DNA of 64,000 nucleotides. Origin: Acidimicrobiales bacterium (lineage in GTDB: Bacteria > Actinomycetota > Acidimicrobiia > Acidimicrobiales > Poriferisodalaceae). The stretch covers positions 1 through 64,000 of the forward strand of contig JASLTG010000005.1 of assembly GCA_030743005.1 (NCBI GenBank), written 5' to 3'. Under the pieces are notes generated by a model. That model saw nothing but the letters and a program-made list of their open reading frames with translations, was not told the origin of the DNA and ran no database searches. Shown piece by piece: positions 35,934 through 44,654 of this stretch. The position numbers were made by a program, and so were the translations under genes. Position 1 is the stretch's first letter. Every line of letters begins with the position of its first letter.

Positions 35934-36533
35934 TTATTGATTACCGCTAGCGCTTTCAACAAGACCGCGAATCCCGGTGAGGATGAGCGCCGCTAGCTGC
36001 TCCGCCAGATCTTCTGCCGATGGACGGTCAAGTTGAGTGAGCCAATGTCGACATACACCTTCAGACATGGTGACGATAGCCCTAGCGTAAGTTTCAACTG
36101 TCGCGCTATCTAACCATTCGCTCAGCAGATTGGCGATTGTTGCCGACATTCTGCTTTCGACCATTTGACTGCCGTTGGCTGTGTCGTCATCTCTTGGAGC
36201 AGTTGGACCAAATAGCAACTGAAACTCACGTTGATTTTGTTCAACGAACGAAAAGTAAGCGCATAAGGCGTCGACCGTGCTTTGGTAGTTACTGTTAGCT
36301 GCTTTAGCGGCGTGTACAACTTCGTTTGCGAGCCGGTCTGCAACATCTTCTATTAGCTCGAGGTATAGATCTCTTTTTGAAGTGAAGTGCTGGTACAGAA
36401 CTGGCTTCGTAACACCGGCAGCTTTGGCGACGCCGTTCATCGATGTGTCGTGGTAGCCGTTGGCAGCGAAGACAGTCATGGCGACATCGAGTAGTTGCGC
36501 TCTTCGTTCTGAGGCAGGGAGGCGTGTGGACAT
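35934..36533 (-). CDS. TetR/AcrR-family transcriptional regulator
   Basis: 199 residues. N-terminal HTH: ERRAQLLDVAMTVFAANGYHDTSMNGVAKAAGVTKPVLYQHFTSKRDLY, then a variable ligand-binding domain. An imperfect inverted repeat at 36545-36570 directly upstream could be its own operator. Divergence from a target is absent; the flanking genes are on the same strand. Ligand unknown. Confidence 0.9.
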   Translation of the reverse strand: MSTRLPASERRAQLLDVAMTVFAANGYHDTSMNGVAKAAGVTKPVLYQHFTSKRDLYLELIEDVADRLANEVVHAAKAANSNYQSTVDALCAYFSFVEQNQREFQLLFGPTAPRDDDTANGSQMVESRMSATIANLLSEWLDSATVETYARAIVTMSEGVCRHWLTQLDRPSAEDLAEQLAALILTGIRGLVESASGNQ

Positions 36534-36544
36534 GATTAAGATTC

Positions 36545-36570
36545 TCAGGGGCTAGAGGGGTTAGCCCTGA
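36545..36570. promoter_or_regulatory. Imperfect inverted repeat upstream of the TetR gene
   Basis: TCAGGGGCTA (36545-36554) and TAGCCCTGA (36562-36570) are complementary except for one extra G, 11 bp upstream of the ATG at 36533. Placed to act as an autoregulatory operator. Confidence 0.4.
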
Positions 36571-36621
36571 AGGATATGAATACTGGCAGATTTCGACTAC
36601 AAACTGCCAATCACGCCACCA

Positions 36622-36894
36622 CTAGTGACCATGTGGGAGACCTTGATCTTCGCGGTCTGCGGCGTTCGCGGCGTACCCAAAAATTATGGCTGGTGCCAGA
36701 ATCACTGAGCCAACAATGAGGAGCGCGACCGTAAGTGAGATTGAGAGGGATGAACCCCCTAGGTAGTAGTTGACTACAAAGAGAACTAGCGCCCCCCCAA
36801 AACAGCTGTACCCCAACCGTTTCCCTAGATTCGCGGCCATTCGTACTCGTTCTCGAGACCGAAGAACTGGGTCTTCAGACTGACTTGCTGTCAC
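36622..36894 (-). CDS. Small two-helix membrane protein
   Basis: 90 residues. A charged N-terminus (RSRERVRMAANLGKRLGYS) is followed by two hydrophobic helices at about 32-48 and 53-74. No recognised family. The GTG/ATG start overlaps the stop of the DUF5317 gene (ATGA-type coupling at 36891-36894), so it is co-translated with it. Confidence 0.7.
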   Translation of the reverse strand: MTASQSEDPVLRSRERVRMAANLGKRLGYSCFGGALVLFVVNYYLGGSSLSISLTVALLIVGSVILAPAIIFGYAANAADREDQGLPHGH

Positions 36895-37637
36895 GTGTCC
36901 TCTTCGTTGGGGGCGATAGAGGCTGAGCCCTCAAGTGTGGTGAAACCAGGCTGAGGTTTGGGTGGTTCAATCGGTTTGTTGACCGAAGTGAAATCATCTG
37001 GAGGTGATGCCGGCCATGTTGACTGATCTGGTTCGTAACCTTCAAACGGATCTGGTTGTGTGGGATCACGGTACTGGTCATATTCGACTGCTTCGTCGTA
37101 GTAACTAGCGGTTTCTCTAAGAGGAAAGAAGATTCGAAAGCCAAGGTTCGCAAGTCCGCAAGCGATGATTAAATCGCCGAAGGAAAACACTTCGTTGAGC
37201 CATCGAACAGGCACAACAGCACCCAAGAACAAGAGAGTTTCCTCACCTGTCTCAAATGCTCGGGCCGCCCCCAGTCGAACAAGGTCAATTGAGCCGAGAT
37301 CAGTGATACCGGCGTTCACCACAGCGTCAACGGTTACGGGAACATATCCGTTTAGAACCAACGGAATCAGGTTTAGGGTTGCGCCGACCAAGATCACCGA
37401 AGCGCCCGTGAGGTGAAGGTTCATAGCGCAGGTAACAGCGATCAAGACCAGAGAGATGCCGGTTAACAGTGAAGGGTAAGGCACCTCAAGACCGGAACCG
37501 ACTAAAGCTTGGAGGGCGATGCCAACTGCAGGAATCGGCCAAAATACAACCCGGGTCGCTAGGAAATAATCGGTTGATCCTCGAATAAAAAGGCCAGCTG
37601 CGCCGCCGACTATCAAAGCCAAAGGAATCAGATACAT
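36891..37637 (-). CDS. DUF5317 family membrane protein
   Basis: 248 residues. The N-terminal half is hydrophobic (about four to five segments) and includes NLIPLVLNGYVPVTVDAV and the FSFGDLIIACGLANLGFRIFF tail segment typical of DUF5317. The last about 70 residues are a polar Pro/Asp-rich tail. Function unknown. Coupled to the small membrane protein that follows. Confidence 0.82.
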   Translation of the reverse strand: MYLIPLALIVGGAAGLFIRGSTDYFLATRVVFWPIPAVGIALQALVGSGLEVPYPSLLTGISLVLIAVTCAMNLHLTGASVILVGATLNLIPLVLNGYVPVTVDAVVNAGITDLGSIDLVRLGAARAFETGEETLLFLGAVVPVRWLNEVFSFGDLIIACGLANLGFRIFFPLRETASYYDEAVEYDQYRDPTQPDPFEGYEPDQSTWPASPPDDFTSVNKPIEPPKPQPGFTTLEGSASIAPNEEDT

Positions 37638-37773
37638 CGGTCACGATGGTAGTGGGCTTAACAAGTTCCTCTGAGCCGATTTCGAATCTTGCTAATTGTT
37701 GATCGAGCATTGGACTGAGAAGAGGGCTAGGTTGACCGACGCTGAACCGGGTTGCGACAGAAGGAGAAGCTCT

Positions 37774-37989
37774 ATGGAGGTCCGAGCAGAATTGACTGCC
37801 ACGGTCTGGAAAGTGGTAGCCGAAGAAGGGGCGACAGTCGCCGAGGGCGACGAATTGGTGATTCTTGAATCCATGAAGATGGAGATTCCCGTAGTAGCCA
37901 CTGTCGCTGGAACCTTGAAAGAAATGCGAGTTAGCGAAGAAGACCGAATTAGCGAAGGTGATGTAGTAGCGGTTATAGAGCCCTCCTGA
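37774..37989 (+). CDS. Small biotin/lipoyl-attachment (biotinyl) carrier protein
   Basis: 71 residues from ATG 37774, set by AAGGAGAA 5-6 nt upstream; the frame begins earlier at 37696. The whole protein is one biotinyl domain: AELTATVWKVVAEEGATVAEGDELVILESMKMEIPV with the biotinylated Lys in SMKME. It carries CO2 between biotin carboxylase and carboxyltransferase subunits. No carboxylase genes are adjacent. Single-gene arrangement is common in actinobacteria. Confidence 0.9.
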   Translation: MEVRAELTATVWKVVAEEGATVAEGDELVILESMKMEIPVVATVAGTLKEMRVSEEDRISEGDVVAVIEPS

Positions 37990-38069
37990 CGCGCTCATAC
38001 CCCGTTGAGGTTTCGTTACTGCTGAACTCCGGGTGGTCTCTGGACGGTCGCGTCGTAACATCGTGAGGA

Positions 38070-38723
38070 ATGTCTGCAGTCGTTGAGTTCGAAAAGGTCG
38101 TTGCCGTAGCAGGCTCGTTCCCGGTGTTAACCGGTCTAGACCTTCGTGTCGCTCAAGGTGAGGTAATTCTTCTTCGAGGAGAAAATGGGGCAGGCAAAAC
38201 TAGTTTTTTGCGGTCGTGTGCTGGTCTTATCTCAGTGAGTTCGGGCGATGCCCATGTGCTGGGGTTCGACATGAGAGTTGATCGAAGGGCGCCGCGACGT
38301 TACATAGGACTCCTCGGTCACGAAAATAATCTGTATCGAGACTTATGGGTGCGAGAACATGTTGAATTCCGAGCAGCTGCTGTTGGAGCTGCGGAAAGCG
38401 ACACAGATGCCGCTCTGCTAAGAGTTGGTGTTCCCAAACAGCTGTGGAGTGTGCCTATTGGTTCACTATCTGCTGGCCAGAGACGAAAGGTTGCTATCGC
38501 TTCGCTGGTCGTTGGGCGCCCGCGGCTTTGGCTATTAGATGAACCGCACGCCTCCTTAGACAGCGAAAGCCGGGAAAACCTTGACGTCATCCTGGCAGAG
38601 GCGTCCCAATTAGGAGCGACGATAATTTTTGCTAGCCATGAAAGCCCTCCAACTAACGGAATAGCTTCGCGAGTTATCACCATGGGTGGAGGCCGCGTAC
38701 TGGAGGACTCCGGTGCTAGCTGA
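38070..38723 (+). CDS. ccmA: Heme exporter ATP-binding protein CcmA
   Basis: 217 residues. Walker A RGENGAGKTS at about 36-45, signature LSAGQRRKVAIASL, Walker B LWLLDEPHASLD, and FASHE H-loop. With CcmB/C/D it loads heme onto CcmE. First gene of ccmABCDEFGHI. TAACAT is 8 nt before the ATG. It ends 11 bp into ccmB. Confidence 0.92.
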   Translation: MSAVVEFEKVVAVAGSFPVLTGLDLRVAQGEVILLRGENGAGKTSFLRSCAGLISVSSGDAHVLGFDMRVDRRAPRRYIGLLGHENNLYRDLWVREHVEFRAAAVGAAESDTDAALLRVGVPKQLWSVPIGSLSAGQRRKVAIASLVVGRPRLWLLDEPHASLDSESRENLDVILAEASQLGATIIFASHESPPTNGIASRVITMGGGRVLEDSGAS

Positions 38724-39381
38724 AACTCTGTTGGTAGTTCGAAAAGATCTACGCGTTGAATGGCGAGCCAAGGTCGCTCTTGGGCAAGTAGCCCCGTTGG
38801 CCTTGCTGATCTTGGTTGTCTTAGCTTTCGCGCTTGATGCGAATTCGTCATTGTTGGAGTTAGGGGCCGGCGGCCTTTATTGGGTCGCAGTTCTTTACGG
38901 TGGAACTCTGCTTATCCAAAGATCATTTGATGTAGAAACTGATGACGGAAATATGGACGCATTTCGAATGTCTGCGATCGGAGCGCCATCTTTGTTTCTT
39001 GGAAAGTCGTTGGCGCTATTTGTGCAGATCGGACTCTTGGAATTAGTGCTCGGGTCAGGGATCGCTCTTTTGTATAACGTTCGAGTTACCGACTGGGTGC
39101 TGCTCTTCGTAGCTGCTGTAGCAGGGACGGTAGCTTTTTCTGTGTGCGGAGTTCTTTGGGGAGTGATGTCTGCGGGCTTGCGGGTCCGAGCTACCCTTCT
39201 TCCGCTGCTCTTGGTTCCTGTTTTGGCACCGATCCTGCTAGCAGGGTCACGAGCTTTTGAAACAGCACTTGGAGTGCGCGCTGATGCTGGTTGGACCTGG
39301 GCCAGCCTTATGTTTGTAATTGCCGCGATACATACTGCTATCGGCCTTGGAGCTTTTGGATTCTTGTTGGAGGAGGGTTGA
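38713..39381 (+). CDS. ccmB: Heme exporter permease CcmB
   Basis: 222 residues from GTG 38713 (frame opens at 38686 inside ccmA). Six hydrophobic segments; VVRKDLRVEWRAK at the N-terminus, SFDVETDDGNMDAFRMSAI and PVLAPILLAGSRAFE are typical CcmB landmarks. The stop shares a base with the ccmC start (TGATG). Confidence 0.92.
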   Translation: MLAETLLVVRKDLRVEWRAKVALGQVAPLALLILVVLAFALDANSSLLELGAGGLYWVAVLYGGTLLIQRSFDVETDDGNMDAFRMSAIGAPSLFLGKSLALFVQIGLLELVLGSGIALLYNVRVTDWVLLFVAAVAGTVAFSVCGVLWGVMSAGLRVRATLLPLLLVPVLAPILLAGSRAFETALGVRADAGWTWASLMFVIAAIHTAIGLGAFGFLLEEG

Positions 39382-40145
39382 TGACGTCAACAACACGTAG
39401 CAACGCAAAGATGACTGCGACGCCAGCAACCCGCGTGCTTGGGGTCTTGGCTATAGCAGCAACAGCGTTGATGGCTGTCCTAGGGCTTTTCATTTCTCCC
39501 GCCGACGTAATCCAGGGAGAAGCAGTGCGCATGCTGTATTTACATGTGCCTTCTATATGGATTGCGTATGGAGCATTTGTTCTGACTTCGGTTTCCAGCA
39601 TTCTGTTTTTGCGTGCAAGGAAACGCAGAGAAGACCAAGGCCGGCATTACGACCGATTGGCGGGTTCTGCAGCGGAAGTTGGAGTTGTTTTCACGGGAAT
39701 TACGCTCATTACAGGAATGCTTTGGGGGAAAGTTACCTGGGGAACTTATTGGCAGTGGGATGCGCGACTTACGACCACGATTTTGCTGTTTGTCACATAT
39801 CTGGGGTATCTAGCACTGAGACGCTTGCCAGCTGATCCGATGGTTCGGAGCCAACGGGCGGCTGTCATGGCGCTTATCTCATTTATCAATGTGCCGATTG
39901 TTCATTACTCCGTTGACTGGTGGCGGACTCTGCACCAAAAGGCGAGTCTTAGCGTTGGGCGTAGACCCGAAATAACTGGTGAAATGTATTGGACGTTGTT
40001 GTACTCCACATTGGCGGTGACCATTGTGGCGACATGGCTGATGATTCACCGCTACCGAGTAATACGGCTGGAAGAATTACGTGATGAAGAGGCCCTTGCA
40101 GCACTGATCTCTTCTCGTCTCAAGAACGATGATGGGAGCAACTGA
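39381..40145 (+). CDS. ccmC: Cytochrome c maturation protein CcmC
   Basis: 254 residues from ATG 39381, with AGGAGG at 39371-39376. Six hydrophobic segments. The tryptophan-rich WWD heme-handling motif appears as WGKVTWGTYWQWDARLT, and conserved histidines are in LYLHVPSIWIAY and VPIVHYSVDWW. Hands heme to CcmE. Confidence 0.94.
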   Translation: MTSTTRSNAKMTATPATRVLGVLAIAATALMAVLGLFISPADVIQGEAVRMLYLHVPSIWIAYGAFVLTSVSSILFLRARKRREDQGRHYDRLAGSAAEVGVVFTGITLITGMLWGKVTWGTYWQWDARLTTTILLFVTYLGYLALRRLPADPMVRSQRAAVMALISFINVPIVHYSVDWWRTLHQKASLSVGRRPEITGEMYWTLLYSTLAVTIVATWLMIHRYRVIRLEELRDEEALAALISSRLKNDDGSN

Positions 40146-40160
40146 TGATGGGGAACGATT

Positions 40161-40331
40161 ATGAGTGAAGTCACTACGGTTGTAACTGGCTGGGGAATCA
40201 CCTTCATTATTGTTGCCACCTATTCGATGTGGGTTGTTTCGCGCGGCAAGATTATTGGTCAGGAGCTCGGCATTGGTGAGATGGAGCAGGCCGATCCTGG
40301 AAAAGACGCTGACGCGACAACGGATCTTTAA
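40161..40331 (+). CDS. ccmD: Heme exporter small subunit CcmD
   Basis: 56 residues, too small for most callers. MSEVTTVVTGWGITFIIV is a single membrane helix followed by a basic YSMWVVSRGK segment and an acidic tail (ADPGKDADATTDL). Position between ccmC (15 bp) and ccmE (2 bp), size and topology match CcmD, which holds CcmC and CcmE together. Assigned by context; the sequence is poorly conserved in this family. Confidence 0.82.
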   Translation: MSEVTTVVTGWGITFIIVATYSMWVVSRGKIIGQELGIGEMEQADPGKDADATTDL

Positions 40332-40333
40332 TA

Positions 40334-40885
40334 ATGGACTTAACCCCGCGACATGAGGTTGAAGCCCCCGACGAATTGCGTCAGAAGATGCACCGTCGAC
40401 GCCGCCGGACAGTTTTAGTAGTTGCCCTAATTCTGGTTGCTGCTATGGCCTTCATCACAGCGCAGGGGCTCCGAAACGCCACCTTATTTTTTCGAAACGC
40501 CGATGAAGCGGTGGAACAGCGCGCCGAGTTAGGGGACCGTCGCTTTCGAATACAGGGGCGAGTCATTCCCTCAACCGTGAAAAGTGAATCTGGAGTAACT
40601 ACTTTCGAAATTGTTCATGATTGTGCGGTCGTGTCTATACGGCATTCATCTGACCCTCCGGAACTGTTCAACTCGCCCTGGATCCCAGTCGTGCTGGAAG
40701 GAAGTTGGCTGATTGGGGAAGTCCGAAATGTAGTCGGAAGCGATACCCATTACTTCGCTAGTGATCGCATGCTTGTGAAACACACCAACGAGTACGCCTC
40801 AGCCAATGAGCAGCGGTTAACGGGTGAACCTCCAGAAGGTTTTCTCGATCAATGCTTGTTCGAGGTACCGGCAGCTACGTCGTGA
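40334..40885 (+). CDS. ccmE: Heme chaperone CcmE
   Basis: 183 residues. N-terminal membrane anchor (VLVVALILVAAMAFITAQGL), then an OB-fold: RIQGRVIPSTV, LEGSWLIGEVRNVVGSDTHYFASDRMLVKHTNEYA. His in KHTNEY is the heme-linking residue with the following Tyr. Its tail overlaps ccmF by 34 bp. Confidence 0.93.
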   Translation: MDLTPRHEVEAPDELRQKMHRRRRRTVLVVALILVAAMAFITAQGLRNATLFFRNADEAVEQRAELGDRRFRIQGRVIPSTVKSESGVTTFEIVHDCAVVSIRHSSDPPELFNSPWIPVVLEGSWLIGEVRNVVGSDTHYFASDRMLVKHTNEYASANEQRLTGEPPEGFLDQCLFEVPAATS

Positions 40886-42813
40886 TAGCGCTTCTTGGCA
40901 CTTTTGGAGTTGCTGTTGGCTTCGTTGGAGCAATAGGTGGAGTGATGACATTGGTGTCATCCCTAGCGTCCAAACGCGAAGAACACCATCGACGCGCAAT
41001 CACATGGGTCTTTGTCATGGCAGGTGGCTGCGTGTTAGCCGTGACTGCGATGGAAATAGGGCTGCTACGAGACGATTTCTCAATGCAGTATGTGGCGGCA
41101 AATTCGACCCGAGCGACACCAGTGCTCTACAAAATTGCGACCTTGTGGGGCGCCCTCGAAGGTTCGTTGTTGTTGTGGGTGTTTGTGCTCTCTGTGTATG
41201 TGACCGCCGTTTCTATAAGTTTCCGACGACGAATCGAAGATCGCCTTGTTGCGTGGGCGTTGCTCACAATGCTTGTGGTTTGCGTTTTTTTCTTGGGGCT
41301 TTTGGTCGGCCCAGCGGACCCATTCGGCACGTTGTCCATAGCTCCTATTGATGGTGATGGTTTGAATCCGCTGCTGAGAAACCACCCGCTCATGGCTATC
41401 CATCCAGTGATGCTGTATCTGGGCTACGTCGGTTTCACAGTGCCGTTCGGGTTTGCGGTAGCAGCTCTTGTGACCGGTCGGCTTGGTGAAGGTTGGTTGG
41501 TGCTGACTCGCATCTGGACACTTATTGCTTGGGTGAGTTTGACAGTCGGGATACTGCTCGGAGCGTGGTGGTCATATGAAGTATTGGGGTGGGGTGGGTA
41601 TTGGGCCTGGGACCCTGTAGAGAACGCTTCGTTTCTCCCGTGGTTGACCGGAACGGCGTTCATCCACTCTGTGATTGTCCAAGAGCGTAGAGGCATGTTA
41701 CGGGTGTGGAATCTATCCCTCCTATTAGCGACCTTCGCGTTAACGATCTTCGGGACTTTCTTGACCCGTTCTGGGGTGATCGACTCCGTCCACGAATTCA
41801 GCGCGTCGAGCTTGGGGCCGCTGCTGCTTTCTTTCTTCGCTCTGATTTTGGTGGTTTCGGTAGCACTCGTCGGGTGGCGAGGAGACCAACTTCGTTCTCC
41901 GGGTTCGATAGATTCGCCACTGTCGCGTGAGGGAGCGTTCCTTGCTAACAACCTTTTGTTCACGCTGTTTGCGTTCGTTGTCTTATTAGGAACCGTGTTT
42001 CCCCTGATCGTTGAAGCTATCAACGGCGATCAGTTAGCGGTTGGGCGACCTTATTTCGATCGAATGCTTCTCCCCATTGGCGTTGCGTTGCTATTGGTGA
42101 TGGGGATAGCCCCAACACTTACTTGGCGGTCCACGGCAGGAGCCGTTCTGGGAACCCGAGCTCTAGTGCCTGCTGCCATCGGAGCGGCAACGATGGTTTT
42201 GGCGCTGCTGTTTGGCGCCGAAGGTTTAGGTCCCGTCATGGGCATAGGACTAGGTGGTTTCGTGATTGGCTCCTCGGCACGGCACCTTGTCTTTGCTGTT
42301 GTTCGAAATGGATGGAGAGGCATTACAGGGCGATCCGGCGGAGGAATGGTCGCCCACATCGGAGTTAGCTTGCTCGCTTTTGGATTTATAGCAAGTACTT
42401 CTTTCAGTGAAGAGGGCGAGTTTCAAATGCGCCCAGGGGACCGAGGCTCCGTCGCTGGTCACCAAATAATATTTGTCGACATAGTTGACGAAATGGATGG
42501 ACTCAACCGAGTTGTTCGAGCACAAATCCACGTTGAAGGGAGAGGCATTTATTCACCAGCGATCACCCAATACCCCACCTTTGGAAGACCAATTGCTACT
42601 CCATCTGTCGCCACGAGTTTCATTGACGACGTTTATTTGAGTCTGGTCGCCATACCCGAAGAAGACAGTGACATGGTGGTGATACGGGTCCTCGTGGAAC
42701 CACTTGTGGCATGGATGTGGGTTGGGGGTCTAGTGATAGCGGGAGGCTCCCTTTTGGCGATAGTGCCAGGGAGGCGACATGTTCGAGCCGACTCGGAAGA
42801 GGTCGGCGTGTGA
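40852..42813 (+). CDS. ccmF: Heme lyase CcmF
   Basis: 653 residues, about 14-15 hydrophobic segments. The WWD motif is WGGYWAWDPVENASFLPWL near 240; HPLMAIHPVMLYLGYVGFTVPF, FGTFLTRSGVIDSVHEFSAS and RPYFDRMLLPIG are conserved. Ligates heme to apocytochrome c with CcmG/H/I. The ATG lies inside ccmE; the stop overlaps the GTG of ccmG. Confidence 0.95.
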   Translation: MLVRGTGSYVVIALLGTFGVAVGFVGAIGGVMTLVSSLASKREEHHRRAITWVFVMAGGCVLAVTAMEIGLLRDDFSMQYVAANSTRATPVLYKIATLWGALEGSLLLWVFVLSVYVTAVSISFRRRIEDRLVAWALLTMLVVCVFFLGLLVGPADPFGTLSIAPIDGDGLNPLLRNHPLMAIHPVMLYLGYVGFTVPFGFAVAALVTGRLGEGWLVLTRIWTLIAWVSLTVGILLGAWWSYEVLGWGGYWAWDPVENASFLPWLTGTAFIHSVIVQERRGMLRVWNLSLLLATFALTIFGTFLTRSGVIDSVHEFSASSLGPLLLSFFALILVVSVALVGWRGDQLRSPGSIDSPLSREGAFLANNLLFTLFAFVVLLGTVFPLIVEAINGDQLAVGRPYFDRMLLPIGVALLLVMGIAPTLTWRSTAGAVLGTRALVPAAIGAATMVLALLFGAEGLGPVMGIGLGGFVIGSSARHLVFAVVRNGWRGITGRSGGGMVAHIGVSLLAFGFIASTSFSEEGEFQMRPGDRGSVAGHQIIFVDIVDEMDGLNRVVRAQIHVEGRGIYSPAITQYPTFGRPIATPSVATSFIDDVYLSLVAIPEEDSDMVVIRVLVEPLVAWMWVGGLVIAGGSLLAIVPGRRHVRADSEEVGV

Positions 42814-43361
42814 CGACTCGAAATGTTCGGACGGTGCGCTTCATAAGTGCAGCCATGGGACTCATCCTTTTCGGGTTTGTTGTCATGCTCGCCACCAGAG
42901 AAGGCGGCACAGGGACTGCTTCGAGAAGTCCACTGATCGGACAACTTGTGCCAGCGGTGGCAGGGGTAGGTCTCAACGAAGCAACTTTCGATGTGGATGA
43001 TTTCTCCGACAGCTGGGTCCTAATAAATTTCTTCGCTTCTTGGTGCGTGCCCTGCGAAAGAGAACACCCTCAACTAGCAGAGTGGAGCCGACGTCACAAA
43101 AAAGACGGAGTTGTAGTCAGTGTCCCGTTTGGTGACACCGAAGAAGATGCGCGAGCTTTCTTTGCAGATCATGGAGGAGATTGGCCCGTATTAATGGACG
43201 GTGATGCCGCTTGGGCGGTCGCCTTTGGTGTTTTACGCCCTCCGGAATCCTTCTTGGTTAGTCCCGGCGGTATCGTCGTCGCAAAGTGGCAGGGGCAGAT
43301 AACAGCCGATGAAGTGGACCGAGTTGTGAATGATCTCGAAGCTAAGGCCGCTGACCGATGA
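42810..43361 (+). CDS. ccmG: Thioredoxin-like CcmG/DsbE
   Basis: 183 residues from GTG 42810, which overlaps the ccmF TGA. An N-terminal anchor (FISAAMGLILFGFVVML) is followed by a thioredoxin fold with NFFASWCVPCEREHPQL; CVPC is the redox site. The GVLRPPESFLVSPGGIVVAKW segment includes the cis-Pro. Reduces the apocytochrome cysteines. Confidence 0.94.
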   Translation: MTTRNVRTVRFISAAMGLILFGFVVMLATREGGTGTASRSPLIGQLVPAVAGVGLNEATFDVDDFSDSWVLINFFASWCVPCEREHPQLAEWSRRHKKDGVVVSVPFGDTEEDARAFFADHGGDWPVLMDGDAAWAVAFGVLRPPESFLVSPGGIVVAKWQGQITADEVDRVVNDLEAKAADR

Positions 43362-43816
43362 AGCAACGACACTGGATCTCTTGGTTTTGCATCGCACTCG
43401 TGTCGTCGCTGGCCTTAGTCGCTGCGTCGGTGGCGGATGACCCTCCAGCTACCGAAGCTGAACGCGCCTACGAGATAAAAGCAACGATGTTATGTCCGGT
43501 GTGTGATGGCCAAAATGTTCTCGAATCGAATGCACCAGTTGCTGCGGCGATACGGGCCCAAGTCGATGAACTTGTGTCCGAGGGGCGCTCTGACGCAGAA
43601 ATTCGGGCTTGGATGGCCCGCCAATACGGAAAAGACGTAAATGCCAATCCTCCGCGAACAGGGATCGGTTCACTGATATGGATAGTTCCTGTTTTCGTAG
43701 CTGTCGCTTCGACAGGCTTCTTAGTTTTCGCTTTCAGGAAGTGGCGAGTGGGTAGAGGATCTGAACTATCCGACGACGACGTCACAATAGTGTCCTCGCT
43801 TCGGGAGCCAACTTGA
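43358..43816 (+). CDS. ccmH: Cytochrome c maturation protein CcmH/CycL
   Basis: 152 residues. Signal sequence, then YEIKATMLCPVCDGQNVLESNAPVAAAIRAQVDELVSEGRSDAEI with the CPVC redox pair (in place of the usual LRCxxC) and a C-terminal membrane helix (IWIVPVFVAVASTGFLVFAF). Reduces apocytochrome thiols with CcmG. Overlaps ccmI by TTGA. Confidence 0.93.
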   Translation: MKQRHWISWFCIALVSSLALVAASVADDPPATEAERAYEIKATMLCPVCDGQNVLESNAPVAAAIRAQVDELVSEGRSDAEIRAWMARQYGKDVNANPPRTGIGSLIWIVPVFVAVASTGFLVFAFRKWRVGRGSELSDDDVTIVSSLREPT

Positions 43817-44640
43817 AGGAGTGCACACAATCCTCGTCAGGAGGCGCGAAGTTAACCGAAGAACAAGAGTTTCTTTTGAGGTCGTTAGATGATTTAGAAA
43901 AAGAACACTCGAACGGCGATTTAGACGACAATGAATATGAAACGCTGCGAAATGATTACACCCACCGCCTTGCCACCCTCACCCGCAGTCTTGCAGGATT
44001 TGAAACCCCCTCACCGTCACAGAATTCGAGACGTTACCTGTGGTGGATAGGAGTGATAGCTGTTGTCGGGATCGCGGCAGGCTATGCCGTAGCTCAGTCC
44101 TCAGGATTACGTGCCCCGGGTGAACCCCTTTCGGGAGAGATAGATCGCTCACCTCGAAACCGGTTAGCCAGCGCTCAAAGTCTCTTCTTTGCTAACGATC
44201 TAGAAGGAGCTAGGGGAGTCATTGAAGAGGTCTTGCGCGACGCTCCAGAAATGACAGAGGCGTTGGTGTTATCGGCGCAGATACATGAACGAATGACTAA
44301 TCCGCTGGCAGCTATCCGACAACTTGATCAAGTGTTGGAAAGTGAGCCAAAAAATATTGATGCGTTGACTTTGCGGGGATGGATTCTTGTTCGCATAGAC
44401 GAACCAGATGTTCAAATAGAAGGAATCCGAAGCCTTGATGAGGCCATCTCTTTGCAGCCTGTCGGATTCGACCCGTACGTTTTTCGGGGGTTCGTGGCGA
44501 GAGAGCTAGAAAATGATTTCATTCTGGCTATCGAGATGTACGAGATGGCTCTTGACCGTGACCCACCCGATGCGATGCGGGCAGAACTGACCAGAATCAT
44601 TGAAGAAATGAGTTCAGAGTTACAGCCAACCGCTGAGTGA
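43813..44640 (+). CDS. ccmI: CcmI-like TPR protein
   Basis: 275 residues. TTG start, coupled to the ccmH stop by a TTGA overlap. An acidic cytoplasmic helix (LLRSLDDLEKEHSNGDLDDNEYETLRNDY) resembles the CcmH/CcmI-N region; then one transmembrane segment (RYLWWIGVIAVVGIAAGYAVA) and TPR-type repeats (LASAQSLFFANDLEGARGVI, LVLSAQIHERMTNPLAAIRQL). Chaperones apocytochrome c. Last gene of the operon. Confidence 0.85.
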   Translation: MKECTQSSSGGAKLTEEQEFLLRSLDDLEKEHSNGDLDDNEYETLRNDYTHRLATLTRSLAGFETPSPSQNSRRYLWWIGVIAVVGIAAGYAVAQSSGLRAPGEPLSGEIDRSPRNRLASAQSLFFANDLEGARGVIEEVLRDAPEMTEALVLSAQIHERMTNPLAAIRQLDQVLESEPKNIDALTLRGWILVRIDEPDVQIEGIRSLDEAISLQPVGFDPYVFRGFVARELENDFILAIEMYEMALDRDPPDAMRAELTRIIEEMSSELQPTAE

Positions 44641-44654
44641 AGTTCAAGAAAGGC

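Noticed and set aside
41424..42023. 199-residue minus-strand ORF in ccmF
   Set aside because: Low-complexity, Ser/Thr/Arg-rich shadow of a membrane protein gene; no start signal and no recognisable motif.
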